Shown here piece after piece: positions 10,822 through 21,158 of a stretch of 40,160 bases of DNA. Source of the stretch: Stentor coeruleus (Eukaryota; Ciliophora; Heterotrichea; Heterotrichida; Stentoridae); the NCBI GenBank assembly GCA_001970955.1, contig MPUH01000686.1:1-40160 (forward strand), given 5' to 3'. Position 1 is the stretch's first letter. Each line of letters starts with the position of its first letter. The position numbers were made by a program, and so were the translations under genes. The notes under the pieces are model-generated. The model was not told the origin of the DNA. It ran no database searches and was given only the letters and a program-made list of their open reading frames with translations.

Positions 10822-10872
10822 AAAATGCCTAAGTCAAAGGCTAAGCAAAGGCCAAACTCTGTACAAAACTAA
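10822..10872 (+). repeat. 51-bp direct duplication, copy 2
   Basis: Exact second copy of 10757-10807, starting directly after the N. It ends 69 bp before the SHMT stop codon on the other strand. Confidence 0.9.
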
Positions 10873-10941
10873 CAATAAATAATACCATATCCTCAACACA
10901 TAATCACTCTATCTAAATAAAATCTATGATCATTAATCTAA

Positions 10942-12351
10942 CTAAAAGCCAATCGTAGGAAACTGACTGGAGAAGCTCTCAACTTCTTTCCTTAATCCAT
11001 CAACATCAGGTCTAGGTTTTGCCTTAATTGCCGCATTAAAATCAGCAAGTTTACCTGTTGGGTTTTCATCCTTAATATTCTTAGCAATTTTCGCAGCTGA
11101 AGCTATAAACTTGCTGACAACTGAGAAATCTTTTTCCATCAACCCTCTTGATGTCATAGCAGGTGTACCAAATCTTATACCATTAGGAGATAAAGCACTT
11201 TTATCACTTGGAATCGTGTTTTTATTTGCTGCAATACTAACTACATCTAGGATTTTATCTAATCTTGCCCCATCAATTCCTTGATTTCTTAAATCTACAA
11301 GCATAAGATGATTGTCTGTACCTCCAGTGACAATATTAAACCCTTCATTTTGTAAATCTTTACAAAAAGACTTAGCGTTTTTTAACACCTGCTTTTGATA
11401 CTCTTTATATTCAGGCTCAGCTGCAAGTTTTAAAGCTACGGCTAATGCTGTGATTGTATGGTTATGAGGACCTCCTTGATGGCCAGGAAAGACAGCCAAG
11501 TCAATTTTTTGTTCATAATCTAAAGGTACGTCGTTTCCTTTTTTATCCTTTTTAGTTCCTTTTTTATAGAAAATCATAGCCCCACGAGGACCTCTCAAAC
11601 TCTTGTGGGTTGTTGTAGTGACAATATCCGCATACTGAAAAGGGTCCTTTAATCCAACATCAGCAGCAATAATACCACTAGTATGCGCCATATCATACAT
11701 AAACACAGCACCAACTTCATCACAAATCTTCCGCATTCTTTCAAAATCATAGTCTCTAGAATAAGCACTTCCTCCACCAACTATTAATTTTGGTCTATAA
11801 AGCTTAGCATTAGCTTCAAGTTTATCATAATCAATATATCCTGTGTTTTCATCAAGTCTATAAGGCAATGACTCAAAGTAAATTGATGTGGCTGAAACTT
11901 TTCTTAAGTCTGTACGATATCCATGTGATAGATGACCACCATGAGGTAAATCTAAAGCCATCATTCTTTCGTGTGGGCCTAAAAGTGCTGTATAAACATA
12001 GAAATTGCATGGAGAACCTGATAATGGTTGAACATTAACACCCCATGAGCTTGGATTAAGACGATATGCTTCTAATGCTCTTTTTCGGCAGAGATTCTCG
12101 ACCATATCGATATACTCGTTTCCAGCGTAGTAACGAGCTCCAGGGTAGCCTTCTGAGTACTTGTTCGTCATTACTGAACCTAAGGCTTCAAGGACAGGCT
12201 TAGATGTGAAGTTTTCTGAGGCGATAAGAACAATACTTGCTTTTTGTCTGTGCTTTTCACATTCAATCAGCCTGTTGATCTCAGGATCTGCGTCCAATAA
12301 CGGTGAGTTCAGTCTCTGTGAAGCTACCGAGATGAATCGTTTAAGAGCCAT
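10942..12351 (-). CDS. Serine hydroxymethyltransferase, 469 aa
   Basis: PLP enzyme that converts serine and tetrahydrofolate to glycine and 5,10-methylene-THF. Diagnostic blocks: [57 protein letters not shown], the DMAHTSG loop, and the PLP Lys at about 250 in [23 protein letters not shown] and the C-terminal [11 protein letters not shown] are also present. The N-terminus ([16 protein letters not shown]) is basic, Ser-rich and free of acidic residues before the conserved DPEI, which fits a mitochondrial presequence; this targeting is inference. Full length. Stop is TAG. Its ATG is only 4 bp from the ATG of the divergent CCR4-NOT gene, so both transcripts must start within or extremely close to the partner gene. 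Confidence 0.97.
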   Translation of the reverse strand: MALKRFISVASQRLNSPLLDADPEINRLIECEKHRQKASIVLIASENFTSKPVLEALGSVMTNKYSEGYPGARYYAGNEYIDMVENLCRKRALEAYRLNPSSWGVNVQPLSGSPCNFYVYTALLGPHERMMALDLPHGGHLSHGYRTDLRKVSATSIYFESLPYRLDENTGYIDYDKLEANAKLYRPKLIVGGGSAYSRDYDFERMRKICDEVGAVFMYDMAHTSGIIAADVGLKDPFQYADIVTTTTHKSLRGPRGAMIFYKKGTKKDKKGNDVPLDYEQKIDLAVFPGHQGGPHNHTITALAVALKLAAEPEYKEYQKQVLKNAKSFCKDLQNEGFNIVTGGTDNHLMLVDLRNQGIDGARLDKILDVVSIAANKNTIPSDKSALSPNGIRFGTPAMTSRGLMEKDFSVVSKFIASAAKIAKNIKDENPTGKLADFNAAIKAKPRPDVDGLRKEVESFSSQFPTIGF

Positions 12352-12355
12352 AATT
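12352..12355. promoter_or_regulatory. 4-bp gap between two divergent start codons
   Basis: Only AATT separates the SHMT ATG (12351-12349, minus) from the NOT3/5 ATG (12356-12358, plus). Any core promoter for either gene has to overlap the other gene's 5' end. Confidence 0.7.
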
Positions 12356-13690
12356 ATGGCGAAAGTACGACAGCAGCAGCAAGAACTCGAAAAAAAACTC
12401 AGTCAAGCCGAGGAGGGGTGCCTAAACTTCAACCAAATCCTAAAAAAACTCAATAGTACCCTAAGTCAAACACAAAAAGAGCGCTACGAAAGCGAACTCA
12501 AAAAAGAAATTCAAAGGCTTCAAAGAACCCGAGAAAGCTTACGGAACAACGAATCCCAAGATCCTCGGAACAAAAGCCGCATTATAGAAATTCGTAGGAA
12601 AATTGAAGAACTCATAGAAATCCATAATCAAACCGAAAAAGAACCAAAGAACAAAGTTTTTGCTAAAGAAAGTTTAATGATTGCATCTAAAATCGACCCA
12701 TCTGAAGAACAGCGTGAAATGATAAAATCCCTTCAAAGATCCTTTTATGACAAAATCAGCACACGCGAGGCTGATCTAGAAAAAGCTAAAAGCCAAAAAT
12801 TCAAACCAGGGACATATGATGAGATTACAAAACACATAAAAAACCTTCGTAGCCATTATGAAAAACTAGAGCATTTACTAAGATTTATAGAAAACAATCC
12901 AGTTACATTAGAACAGCTCTGGCCATTGACTGACAAATTACAAAATTATTTGAAAACAGATGACACAGAGGATTTAGAAGCTGAATTAGAACAAAAATAT
13001 AAAGATTTCAACTTGCCGATAAGTAAAATTATGTCAAATTTCCCAGCTTTAAATGAAGAAGATCAAGAAGTGAAGAAAGTATTAGGAAAAAAGCTTGAAA
13101 CCAAGCAAATGCCGAGTGTGGTAATAAAATCTGAATCAAAACCTGTGGAGAAAGGGTGGAACACAAAAGAGGCGCTGATGAAAATTGCAGGAAAAGTTGA
13201 AAAAGTGGTGGAAGACATTCAGGATGACGAGGAGGAGCCAGTATTTACTAAGTAGGAAAAAATCGACTTGGATTGGTCGAAAAAACAGATTGACTTTGCT
13301 TTTAATTACCCAATACGTAATGATGAAAGTGCTAAGTCTAGCTTGCAGATGGTCCTTACGCCATACCCAGGCCATCCTTCCTACCCAAAAAAACCTATGA
13401 TAAACCCTGGGTTATTCAGTAAATTCGACCTAGACACGCTTTTTTTCATATTTTACCATCAACATGGGACTTATCAACAGTTCCTAGCAGCTAAAGAACT
13501 CAAAGCCCAAGGGTGGATTTATCACAAGAAGTTCCAGACCTGGTTCCAACGTTCTGGTGAGCCAAAACTCACTGCTCAAGACCGTGAAAAAGGCACATTC
13601 CTTTATTTTGATTATGAAACCAGCTGGTCACAACGTAGAAAAGCTGACTTCGAATTCGAGTACTCGTTTCTTGAAAATGACTTGCTTTAA
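12356..13690 (+). CDS. CCR4-NOT complex subunit 3/5 (NOT3/NOT5-like), 439 aa, two exons
   Basis: Exon 1 is 12356-13240 and exon 2 is 13256-13690. They are separated by a 15-nt intron that ends in an in-frame TAG. The N-terminal half matches the NOT3/5 coiled-coil domain: [20 protein letters not shown], then [20 protein letters not shown], close to the family's TKAYSKEGLGLAQKVDP. The C-terminal 140 residues are a NOT2/3/5 box ([32 protein letters not shown], then [14 protein letters not shown]). NOT3/5 acts in cytoplasmic mRNA deadenylation and decay with the CAF1/CCR4 nucleases. The protein is much shorter than human CNOT3 (753 aa) because the middle linker is only about 60 residues. The ATG at 12356 follows the family N-terminus. 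The frame is open further upstream, but that stretch is antisense to SHMT. Stop is TAA. Confidence 0.93.
13241..13255 (+). other. 15-nt intron in the NOT3/5 gene
   Basis: Sequence GTATTTACTAAGTAG. Removing it restores one frame from DDEEEP in exon 1 to [14 protein letters not shown] in exon 2, linking the two halves of a known family. It is phase 0. It shares the pattern GTA-N4-CTAA-N2-AG with the intron at 31494. Confidence 0.93.
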
Positions 13691-13729
13691 TATGAAGATT
13701 TAAACTAGATTTTATAAGACTCCTCGCGA

Positions 13730-14715
13730 TCAGCTTTTGTCCGCTTGACTTTGTGTGCTTGCGATTTCTCCACATTTTTTCATTTTCTTGGAAACATGAT
13801 TATCATAAACTTCTTCTTGATACGCGGCTAGTTTTTAAGACTAAACATGCTTGTTGAGATTTTTATTGCCTCAAACTAAAATTAATCTTCATCCAGACCA
13901 TAGTCTACTGGATTATCTTATTATACTTGGATTTGCATGGATTCCTGCTATAAGGTCTTTATAGTCTAAGAATTCAAACTCTTTTTTTAAGTCTTGAAAG
14001 GATTTTATCTTGTGTAGATTTTATTTTCATAATAGTATTCTTCACAATAACAGATGTTAGTGCATATAGTGCTTTTTACAATGATTTTGATAATTTGCAA
14101 ATATAGAAAATGATTTTTTAAGTAAATTTATAGGAAAAATATGAAAATAGTTTTGGCACAAGTGAAGTCAAAATCATCTATTTTCAGCAATAACCTCTCA
14201 ACACTTATCACAAAGCATCCTTTTTTCATTACCAATATCAATTTCTAAATTTTTTAGCTTTTCTTTTTTTAACTTGGTCATCTTTGTTATTCATTTATCA
14301 TAAGTCATAATAAGTTTGTCCTAGGTTTTTCCCATAGTTTAAGTAGCTTGAATTAGATGGAAAGTTTATAATCGTTAGTTTTGCTCATTAAACTTGAAAG
14401 CGTCAAGTTCTTGTACATCTTCAGCATAATTTTTAATTGCTTCACTGAAGTTTATATATATAAATATTAGAAATTATATAAAAATGTAAGATTTGGACTT
14501 AATTCAGACTTTTCAGGTTTTACAGAATCTTTTTCCTTTAGCAAGGAGGCTGTTTTGCTTTTAAATAGTTTTCTATTTCTCGCTTTTTGCTGCTTTTCTC
14601 CATAGACTCTTTTGATACTATTTTATAAATTGTGTTGTTAATTTCTTGTATTTCATTGGCTTATCAGACTTTTTCTCTGGGTGATACTTTATAGGAAATT
14701 TAATGCTTGAGTAAT
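13730..14715 (-). pseudogene. Decayed gene, possible J-domain remnant
   Basis: Read on the minus strand, protein-like pieces follow one another with stops and frameshifts between them. About 14715-14620 gives IKFPIKYHPEKKSDKPMKYK followed by KLTTQFIK, resembling the end of J-domain helix II, an HPD-like loop (here HPE) and helix III. 14449-14375 gives NYAEDVQELDAFKFNEQN. About 14250-14190 gives LEIDIGNEKRMLCDKC with a CxxC pair. 14005-13913 gives FQDLKKEFEFLDYKDLIAG, and 13834-13730 ends AAYQEEVYDNHVSKKMKKC. No 15-nt intron pattern joins the pieces. The J-domain reading is tentative. The remnant starts 40 bp beyond the NOT3/5 stop on the opposite strand. Confidence 0.4.
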
Positions 14716-15395
14716 TATAAATAAACTATTAGAAGATTTTAAAGTGTTTGGTAAACTAATTAAAATGAATGATAAGCATTTAGAACTGTAAAGTTAGATT
14801 ATTATATCATTAAAACTTACAAGGGCTGGACAATAGTCAAGCGATAATTCCTAACTAATACTAATATCATTAAAACTTAAGGTTACCAAATAATAGTTTT
14901 ATGGGTTTTATTTTATATTTATTATAGAAAGCAAAGTAGAAATAGCTAATTTACTTAAATTCGATAATAAATGAATTATCATAATACTTGTAAAAATTTA
15001 ATTAATAATTTTTTGATTATAATAAGCGCATAGGAATATGATTTAAGATAAAAAATAATCAACCTTGCATAGCTATTTCCATAAGTAAAGAAACTATATA
15101 TATTTTCCTTAGTAAGGTTATAATATAAAGCAAGTTAATAAATCCATTTTGCCCTTTAAATTTTTATGAAGCAAAAAATAATAAGCATGCTCCCAAAATA
15201 AACTATATTAAAAAATCAGGCCAATATATAATCTCTTACATTTTACTTAAAAAAAAAATAGCATTCTCAATTCACTAAAAATAATTTCTAAACCATAAAT
15301 CCTCAAAATCTTCCATCAAAACAATCTTTTTAACATTATCCCATATCATAAAAAACTCAAACATTAAAAATTCACACATAATTGATTAATTTTAT
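14716..15395. other. AT-rich spacer with a short direct repeat
   Basis: No coding trace seen. A 16-bp word (ATATCATTAAAACTTA) occurs at about 14804 and 14864, exactly 60 bp apart, with only loose similarity beyond it. The rest is AT-rich sequence downstream of the minus-strand RCC1 gene. Confidence 0.45.
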
Positions 15396-18300
15396 TTATT
15401 TCTTAACAAATACCACAGCAAAATCTAAGTTTTCATTTCTAGGTCTATTAACCATACTCTCAGGTTCTCCAATTACAGCAAAAGTATGTCTTCTACCACA
15501 AGCGACTCTATAAACAGGAGCATTGTTTAAAGTCTGTACAGGTCTAGGTGTTGCAGAAGGTGAAACTTCTCCAAGTCCTAGTTGACCTTCTCTAAACCTT
15601 CCCCAAGCCCAAGTCATAGTCTCTTTTTCTTTACTAACAGCAACCGTATGATTTTCTCCACATACTAAATAATGTATAGGATAATCAGAAAAACAATCAA
15701 GTTTAGAAGGAAAAGAAATATCTGTATGGTCTCTATGAGGGTTTTCTATACCCAACTGGCCGAAATCATTCATCCCACAAGCCAAAACTTCATTTTGATC
15801 AGTAATAAACATAGAAAATAATCCTCCAGCAGCAATATGTTTAATACTTGTATTTTCAGGAAATGATATAGGTCCAGGTAAATATTGAATACACAGTTTA
15901 TTCCCGATTTCTTCAAAGTCATCATGTTTATAACCTCTACCTAGTTGACCATTGCTCCCCCAACCCCAGCCAAAAACTTCATTTTGTTCAGTTAGCGCTA
16001 ATGTATGTGCTTCTCCACAAGCGACTAATGCTATTTTCTTTTTTCCCAGTTCACCAAACAATCTTTGTGGCATATGAATAAACACTTCACTACTGTCTAT
16101 TTTTAACTCATTCATAGTCATCCTCAATTGCTCTGGGTCTAAACCTAATTGCCCTCCTTCTCCACGTCCCCAAACATATAAATGCCCATCTTTATCTAAT
16201 GCTGTTGTATGATACCCTCCACAACTGATCTGTTTAATTTTTATATTTTTTAACGATTGAACTACTTTTGGATACATTACTGACAATACATTCCCATGAC
16301 CTAAAACACCTCCTTCTCCTAAACCCATTGTATAAACTCTATAATCTTCACCAAGAAGGACTGTATGTTCATATCCACAACAAGCTTTACTAATCTGTGA
16401 AACACTTTTAATTGGTACTGGGAAACTAACCTTTCCTGGATTGTCAGGACCCAAACCCAATTGATTATTATCATTTTTACCCCAGGCGAAACATAAACCT
16501 TCAATTGTAATTGCAATACAATGCTCAGCACCTGCTGAGATTTCTTTTATCACATAATCTTTAAGTGATGTGAGCATACGTGGATAAGGTAAAGTTACTT
16601 GATCAGGAACTTCTTCTTCATCAGCTAAAGCTAAACCTAATTGTCCATATCTATCTGTACCCCATATATATGCTACTCCTTTAAGATCATTCATATTCAG
16701 AGCTCCGTTTTCAGGGACTAAAATTTGAGTCAGTGAGCTTTGTTGAAGAGCTTTACGTGACTCTCCTCTAAAACTCACTGGAGTTGAAGCTCCACTCATA
16801 CCCAAACAAAAACTTGTTGACAGTTGTGGTAAAGTTGTACCTTTTAATAAGAGTTTCGAATACAAATTACTCCAAAGTTTCCCTGTACTATATAAAGTTA
16901 ATGAATGATTGATCATCCATGTATAAAACTCATCAAAAGATTCTGGAACTAAAGAGTCTCTTTTATTACTATGGATACTCCAGTGATCAAAAGGATGTTT
17001 TAGCCCAATCTCAGCTTGTTTCGAACTAGAGTACCGAGCTTTTAATATTTTTGCCAGACTCTGTTGGAATTCTTTAGTTCCCATAAAAACACTATCAAAA
17101 TGTTCTTCAGCAGCCATGGCATCTGGTAGTCTATGACTTTCTCTAGCTATTTGACTGATTTTCCAAGATGCTAGCATCTGCCATGGAATACCTCTATTTT
17201 TCCTCCCTCTTGGGTCACCAACAAGTTTAGTCATAAGTACTAAAGACGATATATAATTTTGTTCACTCTGAGCCAAGTTTAACTGTTCTAAGCATATTGC
17301 GTTCCATAAATAATAAGATATGACAATTTCAGCAGGTACAAAAACAGACTCGTCGATTATGTTTTTGATTGTCAATAAAATATTACCACATCTCATTGAA
17401 TCTGTATCTGAAAAGTACCTTTGTGTTATTAAATATATCAGAATTTCTATAAGAACACTTTCACCACCATCAACTGTTATCAAGTCTTTAACTAAAGTTC
17501 CTACACAATTCGACCACTCTTCTATAATAACTGAAGTTGGAAACTCGTAAAACTCTTTGAAAAACGAACTGTTGCAATAACTATACAAATCACAAGGAAG
17601 GATAAGTTCTAAACTATGATGTTCTTCTTCTTTATTGACAAGTTCAATATTAGCATCTGATACCCAGTCTGAGAAAGATTGATTAAGCATTTCATGTGAA
17701 TCATTTCCTTTAGGTCCTCCACGTTCAAGAAAGCCTAATAAAGTTATGCAATTATCTTCGCGTAAGGAACTAAGTCCATTTATTGATATGCTAAAGCCAA
17801 TTATATCTTTAGGATCAAGGCGTTTATCGCGGGATATAAAAAAGTATCCATCGCATTTAACATTAGAAATAAGGTCTTCATGGAATTGAATATGACAATG
17901 ATACTCTATAGCTTCTAAGAATTGGGCTGGGTATCTGTTACCCACAGAAATGATGTTTTCAAGCATTTCAGTACTACAAAGATAATCAAAGCTATGTTTT
18001 TTCTCTTTAAAAGGATCGATTATTCTACTAGCCGATGTGTCAGCCGCTTTATGGAACTTAGTTGCATCTCTTAGTGCTTTAAGTCTTTCCATAAACAAAG
18101 CTAAAAATACAAATTGATCATAATTCTCGCTTGTATATAAGACTATTGGGTTTAAATATCTTATTACCAAGTCTCTATATGTGAAAAAATTCAAATTTCT
18201 TGGGAGTTTTGCATTGAGGACCTTCCACACAGCTCTTGCTAATAAGTCACATTCAAGTAAAATCATAGCTTTTTCATTACGACATTTACTGTATATTATC

Positions 18301-19862
18301 CACTCATGACGATAATTCAACCCTTTTCTATGAATCAGTTCTTTAAGACTGTTTATGTTCCAAATATCCTCACTGGTTTCTAATGTGTTCATGCATTCTT
18401 TGATGTTTTTTCTTAAGATGTTTATTAGTTTTTTACCTTGAAGGTTATAGACTGGGAAACGTTTGTAGTTTTTTTTATTGAGTTGGACGCTGATTACTGC
18501 TTCGCCAATGATTTCTTTGCCGAATAGGCTTGCTCGGTTGTTATGGCGGTAAATTTGAGGATTCTCTTCAGAGTACACAAAGCAATGCCAACCAAAAACC
18601 TTGCATTCATGGACTTTAAAATTGCCTGGACCTTTGTAGTCCTCTCCATACATCATTTCCACAAGCACTGTCTGAGGTATCGCCCCACTATAATTCGCTT
18701 CACAAACCGAGATTTCTTTACCAACCGCACTAATCAAGCACAAATATTGTATTTTCCTTGATTGTGGGACGAAATTATAAAAATTATACATCAAATAACA
18801 TGTCGCCATCTCTTTTTGCTTAGGATTCCTATTCTCCTCACTCTCAAAAAGTATTTTAAACACATTAGTTTCAGGTATATTCAAAGGCTTTAAAAAAATA
18901 TCCATATTCAAAGGTGGTGCATCCATAAGGAAATTCTGAGGGTAAATCGGAACAGCAAACAACAAAAATGGACCGATTCTCATATGAACAATCATAGGAT
19001 ACATAATAAAATAATTCAAAGTCCCAACAATTTGTCCATAACTCAAACTGAAAATCTTCATTGATTTAATTTCAGCTCTCATAAGCCTTCCTTCATCGCT
19101 TAAAGCATGAACAAGTTTAAATCTTACGTTTTTGTATCGAAAGCCAGTTTTCCAATCTTTTAAAAGTTTTGGTAATGAGAGTTCTTCTTGGAGTCCTGAA
19201 GCTTCATTAAAGGTTTTACCTATGATTTTTTCACCGTTTGATATGCTTATGTAAAGATAGCTACCGACAGACCAGACAAACCATTTGAATTCTTCGAAAA
19301 GTTGGATGATTTTACGTTGGATTGATACTTTACCCATGTCGTTACCTGGCTGTAAAGTGCGTTTTAGAAGGAAGATTTGCTCTTTGAACCATTCCATTGG
19401 CGGTTGTGTTAAGAGTTTTGCTGGGAGGTCGACATAGATTTTCTTATCCCAGTAGGAGTGCACAACGGGGTTATCTTGAAGCTTATGAATAATATCATAA
19501 ATATTAGCATACGTAAAATTGAAAAATGACTTCAATATATTCTGCCAGTCTGTAGGTCTTGACCTATCGAATTCCCCACTTTTAAGCCCAGAATCAAAGT
19601 CATAAAACACCAAATCTGGTAGGAAAAATTGTCCACAAGGTAAAGTTAGCGTGGGTTCTGGTTCAGCAGGAGGTGTTACAGCTCTAGGTGGAGGTTCTTC
19701 GACAATTTCAACAATTTCAGGAATTGATACTTTTTCTACTACTTCATCAGGCTGAGATTCAGATAATTCTTTCCCTAACTTGTCTAATGTTGATTGAAGT
19801 TTGTTTGAGTCAAGTCTTTTCAAAGTTTTAGGCTTGGTTTTGGCACATACACAGCTGCCCAT
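15396..19862 (-). CDS. Large RCC1-propeller protein with lipidation-type N-terminus, 1488 aa
   Basis: The ATG at 19862 gives MGSCVCAKTKPK. Gly2 with a small residue and nearby Cys residues is the classic N-myristoylation plus palmitoylation signal, so membrane attachment is likely (inference). Residues about 60-1050 form a long region I cannot assign to a family, rich in Trp/Phe/Tyr and without membrane helices. Residues about 1060-1470 hold seven RCC1 repeats, visible as IWGTDRYGQLG, AWGKNDNNQLG, MGLGEGGVLG, VWGRGEGGQLG, GWGSNGQLG, CGMNDFGQLG and WGRFREGQLG, each followed by a CGxxHT-type turn: one complete seven-bladed propeller. RCC1 domains serve as GEFs or as protein and lipid binding modules; which applies here cannot be told. 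No kinase, HECT or other catalytic domain is seen. Stop is TAA. Confidence 0.9.
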   Translation of the reverse strand: MGSCVCAKTKPKTLKRLDSNKLQSTLDKLGKELSESQPDEVVEKVSIPEIVEIVEEPPPRAVTPPAEPEPTLTLPCGQFFLPDLVFYDFDSGLKSGEFDRSRPTDWQNILKSFFNFTYANIYDIIHKLQDNPVVHSYWDKKIYVDLPAKLLTQPPMEWFKEQIFLLKRTLQPGNDMGKVSIQRKIIQLFEEFKWFVWSVGSYLYISISNGEKIIGKTFNEASGLQEELSLPKLLKDWKTGFRYKNVRFKLVHALSDEGRLMRAEIKSMKIFSLSYGQIVGTLNYFIMYPMIVHMRIGPFLLFAVPIYPQNFLMDAPPLNMDIFLKPLNIPETNVFKILFESEENRNPKQKEMATCYLMYNFYNFVPQSRKIQYLCLISAVGKEISVCEANYSGAIPQTVLVEMMYGEDYKGPGNFKVHECKVFGWHCFVYSEENPQIYRHNNRASLFGKEIIGEAVISVQLNKKNYKRFPVYNLQGKKLINILRKNIKECMNTLETSEDIWNINSLKELIHRKGLNYRHEWIIYSKCRNEKAMILLECDLLARAVWKVLNAKLPRNLNFFTYRDLVIRYLNPIVLYTSENYDQFVFLALFMERLKALRDATKFHKAADTSASRIIDPFKEKKHSFDYLCSTEMLENIISVGNRYPAQFLEAIEYHCHIQFHEDLISNVKCDGYFFISRDKRLDPKDIIGFSISINGLSSLREDNCITLLGFLERGGPKGNDSHEMLNQSFSDWVSDANIELVNKEEEHHSLELILPCDLYSYCNSSFFKEFYEFPTSVIIEEWSNCVGTLVKDLITVDGGESVLIEILIYLITQRYFSDTDSMRCGNILLTIKNIIDESVFVPAEIVISYYLWNAICLEQLNLAQSEQNYISSLVLMTKLVGDPRGRKNRGIPWQMLASWKISQIARESHRLPDAMAAEEHFDSVFMGTKEFQQSLAKILKARYSSSKQAEIGLKHPFDHWSIHSNKRDSLVPESFDEFYTWMINHSLTLYSTGKLWSNLYSKLLLKGTTLPQLSTSFCLGMSGASTPVSFRGESRKALQQSSLTQILVPENGALNMNDLKGVAYIWGTDRYGQLGLALADEEEVPDQVTLPYPRMLTSLKDYVIKEISAGAEHCIAITIEGLCFAWGKNDNNQLGLGPDNPGKVSFPVPIKSVSQISKACCGYEHTVLLGEDYRVYTMGLGEGGVLGHGNVLSVMYPKVVQSLKNIKIKQISCGGYHTTALDKDGHLYVWGRGEGGQLGLDPEQLRMTMNELKIDSSEVFIHMPQRLFGELGKKKIALVACGEAHTLALTEQNEVFGWGWGSNGQLGRGYKHDDFEEIGNKLCIQYLPGPISFPENTSIKHIAAGGLFSMFITDQNEVLACGMNDFGQLGIENPHRDHTDISFPSKLDCFSDYPIHYLVCGENHTVAVSKEKETMTWAWGRFREGQLGLGEVSPSATPRPVQTLNNAPVYRVACGRRHTFAVIGEPESMVNRPRNENLDFAVVFVKK

Positions 19863-21158
19863 TTTTATAGTAAAATCGAATAAGAATTGTATAATTTTGA
19901 GTAAAGAGGCGTTTAGATAAAATCTTGGTGGTCAATAGCTAAAAGATAAGATTAGGCTAGGATGGATTTGAAATAATTTAAAAATACAGGGTTTAAATCA
20001 AATTTTTTTTTTCATTATGAATTTTCTAACTTTCTTATGTCATTTCTGTATGTTAACTGTATAAATTGTCTTATAGTCTTTTAATTGAATATTTTTTTTA
20101 TGAATTTAATGCATGTATAGTTTTTACTATGAGAGAATAATTAGTGAATATGAGTTTATTCATCACTCTGCTTTATTTGATAAAGTTATGTGTGATTTTA
20201 ATGAGAATAATATGATTTGTAAATGTTAGAATATTTTGTGAGATTTTTTACTTGATGTATTCAGACTGTTAATATTTTAGATGATGAGATGTTTTTTTTT
20301 AAGTAATTTTCATAGTTTTTGATAGATTATTTGGTTAGAAATATAGCTTAAAGATTATTTCATGAGTTTAAATAATAAAATTTATATATATGATTATTTC
20401 CTTACGTAAAATATATATTTTATAGAATATCCATACAAAATTATCAATTGGGATAAATTTTGTAATAGAAATATAGCTTAAATTTTTAATGATATGAGCA
20501 ATAATCCAGTCAAAAAGAGCAAACTTATGATAATAGCATCATGGCAATAATAAAAATTACTAAAAAAGCTAATTTGCATCCTTCGCGCCTGCCATATAAT
20601 TTTTATCTAAATTCATTTAATTAGATATAAATAATTAATCTTTAAGCTCATTAAATGCTATAGATCTATAATTTTAACTTTAAGGTTTTTATCTAGAAAT
20701 ATTCATTTATTTATACTTTTAAACAGCATGTCCATAATTCAAAGAAAATGCTATAAAAATAACAAAGTTAAAAAAAATTTGTAGTTATCATGCAACAAGA
20801 CTTTGATAAGCTTTAAATCATCATCATGCAAAATAAATAATTTTTCTTAACTGTAAGAAAATTCCAAACCTTGAATTCTAGTTTTTATATATTTTTTCAG
20901 GTTAAAAATTTTACTTTCTATATTCATTTTTTACCATATAAAAAATCCTAAGTATTAATAAATTCAGACATTTTATCTAAAATTTTAACTAGTATTTTCA
21001 GCTCCAAACTTAACCAAAAGCATCACTTAACATAAAAAAACTTATTTTTCAAATTGATCTACTGATTATCCCAATAAAACTCATAAGTACTTTCTAATTT
21101 CAAAACAACAAACAATTTACTCAGCTTAAGCTAGGATTTATATAAGAAAACTAGAAAG
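19863..21158. other. AT-rich spacer between two minus-strand genes
   Basis: About 1.3 kb with no convincing open frame and no RNA gene seen. A 17-bp word (TAGAAATATAGCTTAAA) occurs at 20336 and again at 20466, 130 bp apart, probably a chance or remnant repeat. It must include the promoter of the RCC1 gene and the 3' end of the Myb gene. Confidence 0.45.

Larger units (their letters stand above)
9989..10872 (+). pseudogene. Broken gene ending at an assembly gap
   Basis: Successive protein-like segments lie on the plus strand in changing frames: 9989-10105 (starts at ATG, MNYRDFITLYEELDILKN), 10098-10175 (DAKYENIQILEKTRLQEKWE), 10175-10294 (SEEISECIFMPRIKWGPRT), 10447-10560 (IEEGGKRGKRAYKQTEECEE), 10553-10630 (GLERSTSRLSIDLNSL) and 10681-10767 (KINVFQVRQGDNKLAAINN), then a basic tail KSKAKQRPNSVQN. 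The breaks are frameshifts, one in a run of six A, rather than 15-nt introns. The phrase ECIFMPRI resembles the ECTFxPKI phrase I recall from many ciliate coiled-coil proteins. It may be a true pseudogene, or an intact gene spoiled by poor assembly next to the N at 10821. No function is assigned. Confidence 0.45.

Noticed and set aside
12161..12355. N-terminal extension of the NOT3/5 frame back to 12161
   Set aside because: The stretch is antisense to SHMT coding sequence and does not resemble any NOT3/5 N-terminus; the family start matches ATG 12356.
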